Shown: one piece after another, positions 22,870-35,558 of the stretch
Numbering within the stretch: position 1 is the stretch's first letter
Layout: each line of letters begins with the position of its first letter
Program-made: the position numbers and the translations under genes
The notes under the pieces: model-generated
Told to the model about the DNA's origin: nothing
Database searches by the model: none
The model's input: the letters and a program-made list of their open reading frames with translations, nothing else
Assembly: GCA_949128115.1 (NCBI GenBank)
Contig: OX421965.1
Span: 32,297,681-32,361,680, forward strand
Reading direction: 5' to 3'
Length of the DNA stretch: 64,000 bases
Source of the DNA: Anaspis maculata
Taxonomy: Eukaryota > Arthropoda > Insecta > Coleoptera > Scraptiidae

Positions 22870-25800
22870 ACGGTAAGTCAGTCGTTACTTCAATAGATGT
22901 TCACAGGTTTATCAAACTTGAATGATTCAGATCTCGTACTCGATATGATGACATCATCGCCTGGATTTGGTCCTGGTTTACTGGCGGCTCACACAGTCTT
23001 TTACAGCTGTAGTTTGGTGAGAGGGTTACACAGCTAGCTCACTGTGCAATGAATTAAAACAGACAGTTGGAGGATGCTTTGATGATGGAGCTTGGGTTTT
23101 AATTACGTTGGATCTTTCTCGTTGACTCGCTCCCTTTGAGTTCTGAAATTTTCTCAATTTCGACCGAGGCTCTTCCCCATTTCGAAACTCTCATGCACTC
23201 ATGCAACCCTAACCCCTTCCTATCTTCGCCTACCCGTGCCAGATCAAAAAAGGGTTGACGTCCCGCGTTGCCAGGGAAATAATTTTCCTGCGACCCGGTG
23301 CCAGAGTCTGTGACCCTATATATGCCGATCAGCTTTTAAATTCAGCACTAGAACGGTAATTTTTGCACGCCAAGTTGGCAATTCTGCGATATTTGGGGAT
23401 GCTCAAATTTGTAATGTTGGATCAATATTGCCCCAGATGACCTTGAATTCGTATTGTCAATCGAGTACACCGCTGTTGCAAGATTGTATATGAACGCTGA
23501 AGACGGCTTGATTTTGATAGACTTTCTCCAGTTTAAATGGGCGACTGGTGAACAGTTTTTTTGAATAAAAAGTGAATCATAATATACCATCATATCATAT
23601 ACTAGGTTGAGAAAACTGTTCTAACGTATGGTCAGAAATGAAGGCCTAGTGTCTAAAACCTAGAACGGCTCGGCACTCTGTCACTCACCTGCCATTCTGA
23701 CAAGATAACAGTCATAACAGCCAAGGCAACACTGTAGCGGAATATGATGCAAGGAGACGCCAGAATTGGCATTTCATGTCAAAATTTTCTAACCTCATTG
23801 GACTTCGCCACAAAAAGCCCGTTTTCACGTGACTTGGTCTGTCAGCGTCCGTTACACCCTAGGGAACATGGCCAACCGTGTTTTAATTTCTACTGAATTT
23901 AAAACGTGATCGGCATATAGCTGTCGCTTTTTTGCAATACCCATACGGCCTTTGGCCCGGAAGAAGCACGGTAAATGGACGTTAACGGGTTTCCCACGAC
24001 GCGTTACTTTACTGACGAATTCCTCGGATTATGGACTGATTATGAAAGACATTCAGTTTGTGAGAATTCCTGCTAACTAATGACAGCAATTAAATTCGGA
24101 GTTGCAAATGAAGGTGGCTCAAATTTGTGAGTTTTGACTTCAATAACGAACATGAAATTTTATTATGAGGCTTGACAGATCTCATGGCTAGCGAATGACC
24201 TTTTTGTGAGTTTTCTTGTTGTTCTGATGGAACAATTACAGTATTCCAATATCATATTTGACTGTGGCTGTCGCCAACAAGTTGCGAATTTGTCAACTCT
24301 TTACACAGTTGATTTCAAGAACAGAACATGTCTCTTTGTGAGTAATTGTTATGTAAACTGACCATTTAAATTCCCTCGTACAGACTTTCAGGAACGGCTA
24401 ATCCAGGCAATCAATTAGCGCGTAGCTAATCACAACTTATCACCAAGATAAGTTTCCGTTTCACCGTTTCACTCTGTAATTGACTGGTCAACAAATCACG
24501 GTGACTCGAGAGTTGATAATTATCTACTCTGAATTCGTTCAACAGCTAAATTGCAATTGAAGAAACTTGGCAAATTTTTAACAACCGTCCTTCAGCAAAG
24601 CTAGAAGGCAAGCCCCTTTAGTTTCTTTCCTGGGCTTTTAAGTGCGTCCTTTTCCCTACCCTGACGGAAATCTCGCACCCTGTGAAACATCTGCAAATGT
24701 TCCACTGCGTTGCTTTGGTTTGGAATCTTTTGAACTTTTCTCGGTCAATTTACATTTCAATTATTGAGCTTTCCCGTGCTCACTCTGGGCTTATTTTTAC
24801 TTGGAAGTCCCGCAATGTTTACTAGCTAATTTTACCGCTACCTGGTGTATTTTTCATTTCTATTTCACTACTTATAAATTTGATATCGGGATATCGGCGA
24901 TAATGTTGATTTCACCTTCGATTCACCACAGTAATGAAAATTACACTAGAATTTTGATCAGACAATCAAATCATAATTTAGAATAAAATTTTCATTTACA
25001 AGCATCATTCTCTCTGAGTTGGTCGCTCGGACAGAGCGTGCGAGAATTTGATATCCAACGGGTCGGCTACAGGCTTTGAAACATCGAACTTAATTCATGC
25101 TTCCTGCCTTATTTCCAAAAATCTTTGCGTTTTGCATTTTTCTCACGCCGCCCCCAAAGTTTTAACGGTCGTTTGAAACCAGATGGGATTTCCGGCCATT
25201 CCCTCCGTGTCGTAGTTTAGGCCGATCGGTACAATAGTTGTCCCAACTAACCTATCAAGTGGGATACGTATATTTATAATCAGGATGAAAAGCCGAATCA
25301 ATTCCTATAATAACATACACACGTGTCCAATTTGAGAAAATTTTTCGATGATTCCTGATGACAGAAAAATTTTAGTGCCTTCGAAACCTGCGAAAAAAAG
25401 TGGTCTTGAATTTTTGAAACTATGCTTGAGCGGAAGCTCCAGGAGGGGGTATAATTTATACGTGAACACCCTGTACCATTATAAAAATGAATGCCTCAGA
25501 CATGTAAAAGACGTTGCTTGTAAAAATATGGCTCGTATAATGTTACAGAATATGATCCTGAATACAGAGTGCTAAAAATTCAATCATGGATAGATCTCGT
25601 CAAAAGATGGAAATAACGTTCGTAACATTTTGCAAAGTTCGGCCTAATTATGAAGATACAGGTCTTCAAAGTTGATTTTTATGAATATTTCAATAATTTG
25701 TACCCAAGTCAGGAACGATTCGATTAAATCAGGTCGAATGTAGCACAAGCTGGTTTGTCGAGATTATCTAGGTACCAACCTGCCAACCTCTGAAAGTATC

Positions 25801-26821
25801 CAACCCGTAGCGTAGGAGTTATGATAGGTCACCTAAAGGTGCCTAAAGTCAACTTCTCTTTGGATTCTCCTAAATTGATGACCCATTACTTTCTACACCT
25901 CCTATTCTTTCTGAATTTGACAGGTAGATAATTATATAATTACGATAAACCAACCAACGCTAAATTTAGGCTAATTTTGTCGAAATGTTCCTGAGTTACA
26001 AATTTTTGAAATCCTGTATCTTTGACAATGTAACTCTGCAAAGTGGTTTATGAGTTTTCGTGAATTTTGACAAGATCTACTAGATATTTTGACAAGATCT
26101 ACTTACAGTTGAATTTGTTGTTCAGTTGAAGACAACTGAACATTATTATTTCCAAAAACCTGGAACTCGTTAGTGGAAAGCAAATGCAAAGTTTTAATGA
26201 CGATGAAAAGAAAAAATGAAATATCGTGACAAGTTTTGAACAGTGTCCCTGAAGCTGACAAAGATTGGAAAGAATGACAGAAGAGTGGGTAATTCTTTAT
26301 TTCGGACGCATTCTTCTGTCTCTCTGTAATTATGTTACAGAGAGATGATAACTGCAGAACAGTTCATCGAATTCAAGTGAAATTTAGTAGACATAAATGT
26401 TAAAATTCGAATTGATCCAGAGACCCCACAATATCTTGTAAGGTTTTATGTGGTTGTTATTAACAATTACCAACAATAAAGGATGAAGAATACGGGCCTA
26501 ATCTTGGTGTTCTAATAATGTTGATAAGATTGTAGCTCAAATCGGTGTCCCAGAGAGCGACCTTTACCTACTTATCAGTTTCTTTTCTTTTGCCCTCGCA
26601 AGAATCATTCTGAATACATGAACATTTCTTCTCATTTCTATCCAATTCAACACTTGGTATTTCTTGTCTCCAATTGTCGAACAATAAGTGAAAACCGTCG
26701 GTAAAACCTGCTATACTGGATTAAAAAGAGTAAATAGTAATCGAGAGAAAAACATCAATTGATTATTTTCTCCACTAAAAAGTGCCACTCTTGTTGTAAC
26801 AGTACTTGAGAATACTTGAAA
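22870..26821. other. No supported gene; minor hairpin and isolated element end
   Basis: A right-type CACCCTGTA end is at 25467-25475. A perfect 10-bp stem, TGTTCAGTTG/CAACTGAACA with a 4-base loop, is at 26119-26142. A 24-bp tandem duplication containing TTTTGACAAGATCTACT lies near 26065-26105. Otherwise there is no coding or repeat signal over ~4 kb. Confidence 0.5.
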
Positions 26822-27838
26822 ATGGTCCTTACTAAAGACCAATTGGCAATAGTTGCCAGGATGCGGGAACGAGGTTTCCGTGTCGTCGAAATAGCAAACT
26901 TTGTCGATACCAGAAGAAGATGTATTGAACGAGCCCTTCGCCGATTACGAGATGGTGACATAAATTATCGTCGGAGAAGAGGAAGGAGCAGAAAGACTAC
27001 ACCAGCCCGAGACCGCTTCATTTCTCGATTGATATGACGACATCTGATATCGACAGCGGGTCAAATAAACAACGTCATCAGGGACGTGACCGGCTTCCGT
27101 ATTTCTAATCAAACTGTCAGAAAGCGACTTCACGAAACAGGACTTCGAGCCAGAAGAAGAGCAGCATGCCCTCTGCTGAAGCCGCAGTATCGGGCTACTC
27201 GCCTAAGATGGACACAAAACCATCAGCACTGGGGAATAGCAGAGTGGAGTGGGTGCTTGTTTTCAGATGAAAGTAAGTTTGATTTGTTTAGGTCGGATGG
27301 ACGGGTTCTGGTATGGCAACAGAGGAACGAAAGATTTCTGGAAGAACACATGGAGGCAAGGGTGGCTTTTGGAGGTGGAGAAGTGACTGTTTGGGAAGGA
27401 ATGACGAGGACTGGAACAAGAGATTTGGTGATACTGAGAGGAGAGAGTATGAATGGTGAAAGATTCAGGGATTTGTGTATGAGAGATATTGTGGTCCCCT
27501 ATGCTCAAAATTTTGTTGACAATTTCATGTTGGTCGACGGCAACGCCCGACCTCATTGGGCTAGAATTGTCAACGAATTTTTAGGGGATCACAATATTGA
27601 AAGAATGGATTGGCCACCCTTGTCTCCAGATATGAATTCTATCGAGCATGTATGGAGTAGGATGAAGTTGAAATTGAAAGAAAGAGAAGGACAAATGGAC
27701 AATTTGAATGATTTGGCGATTGCGGTTCAAGAAGAATGAGAGGCTATTCCTCAGAATTTTCTGCGGGCTCTAGTGGAGAGCATGCCAAGAAGAGTAACGG
27801 CTCTGATCCAGGCAAGAGGGGAGCCGACAAAATATTGA
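26822..27838 (+). pseudogene. Tc1/mariner-like transposase pseudogene (DD34E)
   Basis: One frame from ATG at 26822 to TGA at 27836 encodes 338 codons, the normal length for a Tc1-type transposase. The N-terminal ~110 residues look like the paired helix-turn-helix DNA-binding region (IANFVDTRRRCIERALRRL) with an Arg-rich linker. The catalytic region has FSDESKFDL (first Asp, codon 149, 27266), VDGNARPHWA and LSPDMNSIEHVW (Glu, codon 275, 27644). Two in-frame TGA stops interrupt it, at 27035-27037 (Arg position by context) and 27737-27739 (before EAIPQNFLRALV, where relatives have Trp). The family's second catalytic Asp, usually just before Asn-Ala-Arg-Pro-His, is Gly (GGC, 27539-27541), exactly 34 residues before the Glu. 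The copy is therefore inactive three times over. No terminal inverted repeats were found around it. Confidence 0.93.
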
Positions 27839-27896
27839 TTATTGAGGCATTTTGGAATAAAAATTATAAAGTCAAAGAAAAAAGTTACTCACCCAA

Positions 27897-27930
27897 TACC
27901 TACCTACCTACCTACCTACCTATCTACCTA
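27897..27930 (+). repeat. (TACC)n microsatellite
   Basis: About eight TACC units with one TATC interruption, 60 bp downstream of the Tc1-like pseudogene. Confidence 0.95.
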
Positions 27931-28084
27931 AAAACGTGGTGATGTGAATTTGAGGTCCATCTTGCAAATGCTTGAAAAAACCTAATAGGTAATTATGGGA
28001 TGGTGCGCCGTCTAGTGCACCGACATGAGCTTCAATCTCATCAACTTATTCAAAAATTTAAATTATGCCCTCATTATGTAGATA

Positions 28085-28297
28085 CACTGACCAAACTTTG
28101 GAAACTGTCAATTTTTGAAGTCAAATTGCACACTTAATGAATGTGATATGACGAAGGTGTTTTCTTTTACGGTTCAAAAGATGTCTCCTTCAAATTTTGG
28201 GGGCATGTCACATTCTCAAATCCTTTTCATTTAGTTTTAGTTTGATCTCTGTAACTGACAAGCTTGACAAGTGTGTCCATACTTTCGAGCGCCACTG
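28085..28297. mobile_element. Possible Tc1-type MITE, 213 bp
   Basis: The right end read inward on the minus strand starts CAGTGGCGCTCGAAAGTATG, very like Tc1/mariner termini, with TA outside. The left end TA-CACTGACCAAACTTTGG is only weakly similar to it. Element limits are inferred. Confidence 0.35.
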
Positions 28298-30752
28298 TAC
28301 CTTCGTATCTACCAAATTTGACTTGAATTCGATGAACCGTTCGGGAGTTATAGAAACAGATTACGGACAGACAGACACAAGAATGTTTTTACTAAGATAT
28401 TATTGTTCAGTGAACCTTAATCAGAAGAATTGATACCAAACAAGCCTAGCCATTCACCAAATAATACGCTCTATATTTAAGCCCCAAAAGACACAACAGG
28501 TGGTGCGCTAAACAACAAATTGCTTGGAATCGTCCAATGAGCAACCCTGCTAAGAGATATCCACTCACATCGAAAATCTGTTGATTTTTCATGGAAAAGA
28601 AATGAAAAACATCATTCCAAACAAGAAAATCATATCTTGCCTATTTCATTTCTGATCCGGGCAATTCGAAAACCGTTTCGAGGTAAGTCATCATTCTTTA
28701 TTATTTTGATACCGGTTGTTGTCAAAAAAAGGTTAAGCTCAAATTGAGGTTCATTAAAATTTCAACAATTATGAATTGCTTCATCTACCACCCTACCACC
28801 CCATAGAAACTTTATGTGCAGCTTCTCAGGTGTTATCTCAGGTGTTCTTCGAAGATGGTAGATAGCCGAAAGATTAGGCAATCGAGCTGTGAAAAACCGA
28901 ATTGAAATCGTCCGTGATAATCAGATGTTATGATTGATTCAAATTTGGGGGTAATTTTCTGGTGCGACACTTATTTTGTTGAGCACTTTATATTGGGTAT
29001 GATGGTATGAACTGACAATCTATACAGAACCGAAAGGTTATTTTGGAGCGTATCGCAATGTTTTATCTTTTTTCTATAAGATTTTATTATCAAGAGAAGT
29101 TGAGAAGTGACAGCGATGGCAGCTCATGTTGGGACGATCGACATACCTAACCTTAAAGCGTAAACAACTGCACTACAAACGACTACTACAACCGGAACCA
29201 GTCAACCACACAACAAAGTGCAGAGCAGTGCAGAGCTGCCGACGTGTTGGAGAAGCTTTTGTACTTAGTGAACTATTTTTGAACTTAGTGAAAATGATAA
29301 TATGTTTGGCACCAGATTGTGAACACTCTGCAATGAGTACTACAATTGTTCTCATTTTCATTTGGAGATTGACATCTGTCAACTCTGAAACGGAGCACAC
29401 GATGTCAAGTAGATTTCGACGCATGACGTCATCCGCGCTTTAATCTGGAGACCTCTTATTGTAGTGTTTGAATTAAATATAAGTTCGATTGGTTGCCTAC
29501 CGGTATAGAAGTTTGAGAAGACATGTGGGGTTTTCTCAGTGCTATATGCACAAGCACAAAAAGAAGAAATTTAAAATATCGAAGTATTTACCGTTTAACC
29601 TTGCATGCATTGATCTATTTAATTAAGCAGTTCGTACTTTTTTACCGGACAGGTTATAACATAATAAATTATAGTCTGGTTTATAGTGAAGATCCTGATC
29701 GCGATAAAAATGAAAGTATCCTCACGAGATCACGCATGACCATTTCAGAGCAGATGTATCTACCTTAGACTACCTTCTACTACACTTTTTACAGTTACAT
29801 AAGATTTCCATTCAAGTGCAGGCACCTATCCTAAAACAAACAAAAAATGTTGAATAACAATAATTTCATTATGATTCAAATTAGTGTCTGCACGGCTTAG
29901 CTCAGCTACTCGTATCTAAATGAAGCACCAAACCGAGGGAAATACCTATGCGTTCCATGCCAGTTACATAACGAAGAGCTATTGAACTCTCATACTTTTA
30001 GCCGCCAGCGAGGGAACTACACATCAGGAAATTTCCTCGTATCTGCAGAAAACTTTTTATTGATTATACCGGATGTAAACTTAAACGGCGAGCACTGCCT
30101 AACCATGTAAATTCTTGCAGTTCTCGCACCTTATCCATCAGCAGCGGAGTTTTCTTAAGTTCCTTATGTTTGTTTTGATGACATCGATATGACAATAAAG
30201 TATTTTTTTCATGAAATTATACGGTACGACACCCACTCTAGGTCTAATTTTCCAAAGAGGTAAGTGACTTGTGGCGGCAGGTGTCGTAACTGTGCTAAGG
30301 ATAAAGTTCGCACCGGCGACTTGATGGATCGGTGTAGTTGGGCAATGTTGCAGGCTTAAAAACTCAAATAACTTGTTTACACAGGTATTTTCGAAATTCG
30401 TTTCTGCCGCGAGTAATGCATTAATTGCGTGAGACAAGATGTCATGCTGCAATTAGCATTAATGCATTTTATTTACCTGCCTAGGTGGTGTTTCCACAGA
30501 GTGATAGCCCATTGCATGCCGGCGCCAGGTGTATTCTTGGTTGCATAACCCGAGTCCGGTTTCTACAGTAAATTATTACTGTGTTCATAAAAAATAGATA
30601 GTTATTTTGTGTATACCATGGCGCTTGGGTTTTTCATTATTACGTACTCAGAATCGACTCGAGATTACCCGAAACCTGCAGAAAATTGGGCATTTTGTAC
30701 GATCTTCGACTGAGGGACTGAGATAGGTACTAGTCAGGGGTCATCCGGTATT
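28298..30752. other. No supported feature
   Basis: Open frames up to 105 codons (29126-29443 +; 30138-30452 -) without recognisable motifs. No clear repeats. Confidence 0.5.
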
Positions 30753-32420
30753 CCGTGGGCTCCTTCGTGAAGGGGGCAAGAGACCTTCAATTTCTTATAG
30801 TCCTATATGTGGAGATACCGAAATGTTTTGGTGCCACTTTCAAAATGGCGTCATTTCAAAATGGCGGCCGTTTGTTTCCGGTGACATTTATTCGGACCTA
30901 ACTTGCTTAATTCATCCTCACCCGATTATAATTTTTTTTAATACGTGAATCCATATTCTTTGTCCGCTGCTATCATCGGTTATCATTTATATCAATCTGT
31001 TTGACCGCAATTATAAAAAAAAAACTGAAAATTATGATGACATTTAGTCCTATAGGTTTCTCGACTCTGTTTCTCAACCTAATTCAAGCTCTATTGATCC
31101 TAACAGCATCTACAATGAATGAAGTTAACTAAAAACTCAGCAACAATAATGGCCACAACTGATACAGTAGGTAAAAAAAAGCGATATTCACGAAAAATGG
31201 TGAAATTGAGAAGAAAAGTGCCGTGTGTTTTTTCAGGAAGTAGGTATACGTGTTACCACTTCTCTGGCCTCTGAAGACACCGAAATGCTCTGGTACCAAT
31301 TTCAAAATGGCGTCGTTACAAAATGGCGACCGTTTGATTTTGGATTCTGTGATTTTGGTAACATGGATTCACACTCAACTTACGCCTATTTTTGCTCGAC
31401 TCATACCGATTTCAATGATTTTTCAATTGATCAGGTATAGATTGATGTTCTCATTCCCATCCCATCTCAGGTATAGATTGATGTGCATTTGTGCCAAATA
31501 GTTTTTCCAAAAAAAAAACTAGAAAATCTGTGATTTTTACGATTCCTATTGCCTCAGGTGCTGTGTTTTACCCCGTGAGAGGCATGCCTGGCAAATATTT
31601 TTGTATTATTCTCATATGTATGAAGTTACCGGAATGCTTTGGTGCCACTTTCAAAATGGCAGCGTACCGATTTGGCGGCCACCTGGATTTTGGTAAGGTG
31701 TTCAATAATGCAAAAATTCCAATTCGGTAACCAAAAACGTTATAGTGATGAAAGTCACAAGGTAGATTCACAATTCAATGCTTGTTGAGATAAAACAAAT
31801 CGCATCTCTACTCTACGGGTGTCCCGAAAATATACCGATAACGTTCTAAGGCAGATTCCTCTCATCAAAACAAGAAAAAAAGTTCCTATGAACATGGGTC
31901 CGGAGCTACAGGCCTCTAAAGTTGGGACCCTAAAGATGGTTTTTATTCAATATCTCCGAAACCGTTCAAGGGAAATCAATCAAACTTGACACATCCACTA
32001 ACATTCTTATGCCTAACAAAATGTGGCAAGATTAATCCCACACTAATTCACCAGGGGTGGGTCAGGCTGAAGTGTAGGAGTAAAAATAGCCCTAACTTGT
32101 TTGAATGTAGATTCTTTCCAAATTTAACAAGAAATTATAGAATATTGGTGTTTTCTTTCAAAAAAAGGTCTCCTTGTTCAACCTCGATAGATGCACCGTT
32201 TACAAAATATTTGAGTTTAAATGTATGAAAACGTGGTCAGAAATGCTAATTTTCGATTACGATATTCAAAACGAAAAAAAAACTATTTCAAAGCAACTTA
32301 ATTTTTGTTAGGCATAAGAAGGTTAATCAATGTGTCAAGTTTGATTGATTTTCCTTAAAAGGTTTCGGAAATAATAAATAAACAACCATCTTCAGGGTCC
32401 CACCATTAGGGGCCTGTAGG

Positions 32421-33805
32421 CAGGGCCGATTCTGAGTGGTGTGCTGGGTGTGCCCCTGCAATGGGGGCGGCCAAAATTCAAGGGCGGCGAAAAGTCTCCA
32501 ATTTTTTCTAACGAAAAATTGAGTGTCGAAAAAAGAACTGATGTTATGATTTTCGAGACCGACGGCACCCGCCCTGCGTAAATTGTGATTTTTTAGTGCA
32601 GAAAAAATACAACAGGTTGTCAAGAATGGAGGCAAGGCGGCCGCTCTGCGTCAACTATTATAGATATCAGACTTCTTTCTCAGATGAGTATCTGAGGAAG
32701 GGCAAGAATTTTCATGTCTTGGTAACATTTCGGATAGTCTGTTTGAAATCGGATCGGCGTGAAAAAATGCGGTGTAGTACAAAAAAAATTCACAACTTTA
32801 AAAAAAAAACCGCACTACGATCAAAATTCGAAAACCGTTTAGAGATATTGATATGTGCTTTTCAGAACTGCACTCAGAAAAAATCTGGGATCTTTTTCAC
32901 AGAAGCGGGGCATTGAATATTGTGGACCGGTTTTGCACTTCTTCTGTTTTCACCCTGTATAGCTCACTCAACGTCGTTGAACCTCTGTACCATCCAAGTA
33001 TCTTACAGCCAAAAAAACACGCTATCCAGCATGACCACGATTTTCAAAATCGATCCATTTTTACCTGAGATATTCACATTTGAAGTGAGGCAAAATTCTC
33101 TAGTGAATCAGTTCAATTGTTGCCCAGTTTATTTGAACAGCTTTATCTGATTCCATCCAACTACAAAATCAATATGCTTACCTACCTATGAATTGGTATA
33201 AGTGCCTAAAAACTCATCTATAGGTCGCGGGAACATAACCGTCACCTTGGCACCCGCTATGGCAACGTTGCAAGTATGCCTGACGTGGCAACTGCGCAAT
33301 GCGCACCCTGGCACCAGACAGGGTGCCAAGGTACCGCTGTAGAGACTCGTTTGTTTTCAACATTTCTCAGACAAATCTTGAGTTTAGCACAATTATTTTT
33401 TTGATAAAGTGGCAATTGTTCAATAAATCATCTATATAATTTATTACAGCTTAAGAAAACGGTATTCACAAGTACTAGTGAAAATAACATTATACCATAT
33501 ACCCATCTTTAGCACGCGATTTTTGCTCCCGCGACCTATAGGGTGTGCCGAGGGATATGCTGAAGTGAGGTGGCCATGGACGCACCTTGATCTTCAGCGG
33601 AAAATAGGTTAAAATTGTTCATAATTTTGTTTAAAATGAGGGGGGCTTTGGCGGTTTTAGGCCCGCAAAAGTGAAAAAAAATCGCCTGCGGTGCAATTTC
33701 TAGAGAGCCCAGACGCCCCCGCTAGAAAATTGCTGCGGGGATACAGCTGGCGGGCGGCCAAATATTTTTCGCACAAGGGCGGCCGACGAGCCGGAATCGG
33801 CCCTG
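32421..33805. mobile_element. hAT-like non-autonomous element, 1385 bp
   Basis: Terminal inverted repeats CAGGGCCGATTC (32421-32432) and GAATCGGCCCTG (33794-33805) are perfect over 12 bp. CAGGG..-type ends are usual for hAT. Eight-base flanks CCTGTAGG and CCTGTAGC (7/8 identical) fit the hAT 8-bp duplication. The unoccupied target, GCTACAGG (= CCTGTAGC reversed), survives at 31905-31912 in the opposite arm of the host element. The interior has no hAT transposase. It contains a half CAGGGTG element ending CACCCTGTATA at ~32946 and a complete MITE at 33218-33541. Confidence 0.85.
33218..33541. mobile_element. MITE with perfect 15-bp TIR, 324 bp
   Basis: CTATAGGTCGCGGGA at 33218-33232 is exactly complementary to TCCCGCGACCTATAG at 33527-33541. 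CTATAG is itself palindromic, so the element/TA-duplication boundary is ambiguous by a few bases. The interior includes GGCACC/GGTGCC words and is otherwise AT-rich. It is the innermost of four nested levels. Confidence 0.9.
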
Positions 33806-34386
33806 CCTGTAGCTCCCTTATGAAACGTTTCCGGACCCATGTTCATAGGAACTTTTTTTTTTATTTTGATAAGAGGAAGCCGTCCTAGAACGTTGTCGGT
33901 GTATTTTTGGGACACCCTGTAAATCTTGAGCCGTTCCTGAAAAATTCTGATATTAGTGGTCAGTTGCATAAAAATTGACATTTTTTAATATATCAGTGGA
34001 TTTTCCAAGAACGACTCAAGAAATGGAGATGCGGTTTGTTTTATCTTAACAAGCATTGAATTGTTAATCTACCTTGTGACTTTTAACACTATATGTATAA
34101 CTCTTTTGATTACCGAGTTGGAATTTTTGCATTATTTAAGTCCAGGTGGCCGCCAAATCGGTACGCTGCTATTTTGAAAGTGGCACCAAAGCATTTCGGT
34201 AACTTCATACATTATGAGAAAAATATTTTTTTTTTTGCCAGGCATGCCTCTCACGGGGAAGCACACAGCACCTGAGGCAATAGGAATCGTAAAAATCACT
34301 GATTTTCTAGTTTTTTTCACTTTTTGGAAAAAACTACTTCGCACACTGCAAATTTCGGAGAATAGCAAATAGAGAACATCAATATA

Positions 34387-34940
34387 CAGGGTGATTCAAA
34401 AATGGCGCATTTCCTCCCGTGTATGTTGTGGGAGACGTTGAGGGAGCACGGAAAAAATAGTAAAAAAATATTGGCTCATTTATCCTTCGAGTTATGAAGA
34501 GGTGAAGTTGAGAGTTTAACTTCTTCAGTTTGCATTATTTTAAAGCAAAGCATTGTTACTTGCGAAGAGTCACATGTCGTTAGTAGTTCCCGATTGAAAA
34601 TTTTTCTTGCAATTGAGATTTGAGTCGTATTTTCAAATTTCAAAATTCGTCTTTCACCTCAAAAGTGCCGTGAAAATACATTTGGCAAGTATGTTTGGTA
34701 TGGTCTGGCAGGTTCTACGGAGTTTCCAGGGTAACAATACAATAATGCTATTGTGATGTACCTCTTTGATCTAAAGGTGCCAGGTAGGTACTAGTGCGAT
34801 GCTGCCAGATTGGACAGATTTGTTTTTGTTAATAACTTGCAAATCGAAGCCGATTAATTTTTTTTATTGTTTTCCCCATGCTCCGTTAACGTCCACTATA
34901 ACGTACCCGAAAGGAAATGCGCCATTTTTGAGTCACCCTG
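34387..34940. mobile_element. CAGGGTG-family palindromic element, 554 bp, with TA duplication
   Basis: It begins CAGGGTGATTCAAAAATGGC and ends GCCATTTTTGAGTCACCCTG, with TA on each side. The inverted arms continue through GCATTTCCT/AGGAAATGC and GACGTT/AACGTC. The intact target, AACATCAATCTATACCTG when read from the left arm (31431-31450 reversed), shows a single TA where the right arm has TA-element-TA. This is direct evidence of TA target duplication. Confidence 0.92.
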
Positions 34941-35357
34941 TATACCTGATCAAAAGAAAAATCATGAAAATCGGTTTGAGTCGAGCGAAAATAGGCGTAA
35001 GTTGAGTGTGAATCCATGTTGCCAAAATCAAATGGTCGCCATTTTGGAACGACGCCATTTTGAAATTGGTACCAAAGCATTTCGGTGTCTACAGAGGCCA
35101 TAGAATTAGTAGCTAGAGAATCACACGTATATCTACTCCCTAAAAAAACACACGGCACTTTCCTTCTTAATTTTACCATTTTTCGTGAATATCGCTCTTT
35201 TCTACTGTATCACTTGTTGCCATTATTTTTCCAGCAAGCTGAGTTTTTAGTGAACTCCATTTATTGTAGATGCTGTTAGGATCAACACAACATGAATTAG
35301 GTTGAGAAACAGTCGAGAAACCTATAGGACTAAAAGTCATCATAATTTTCAGTTTTT

Positions 35358-35488
35358 ACTTTCCCGGCTCACCCACGAACACGGAGGGAAAGTATTGTAA
35401 TCGTGCAGAAAAAAAGTTTCGAGATTTCACCGGATATATCCGTTTTGAGGTCCTCCAAGACGATTAAGATCATTTTCAGAATGATGTC

Positions 35489-35558
<70 letters not shown>

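Larger units (their letters stand above)
31816..33919. mobile_element. CAGGGTG-family element in the palindrome loop, itself invaded
   Basis: The left end TA-CGGGTGTCCCGAAAA (one base shorter than the consensus) and right end TTTTTGGGACACCCTG-TA face each other. The arms pair through TTCCTATGAACATGGGTCCG/CGGACCCATGTTCATAGGAA and AAACTTGACACAT/ATGTGTCAAGTTT. Removing the 1.39-kb hAT-like insertion at 32421-33805 leaves a ~0.7-kb palindrome. Confidence 0.8.

Noticed and set aside
27897..27930. TACC run as part of the Tc1-like terminal repeat
   Set aside because: Simple repeat; no matching sequence upstream of the transposase.
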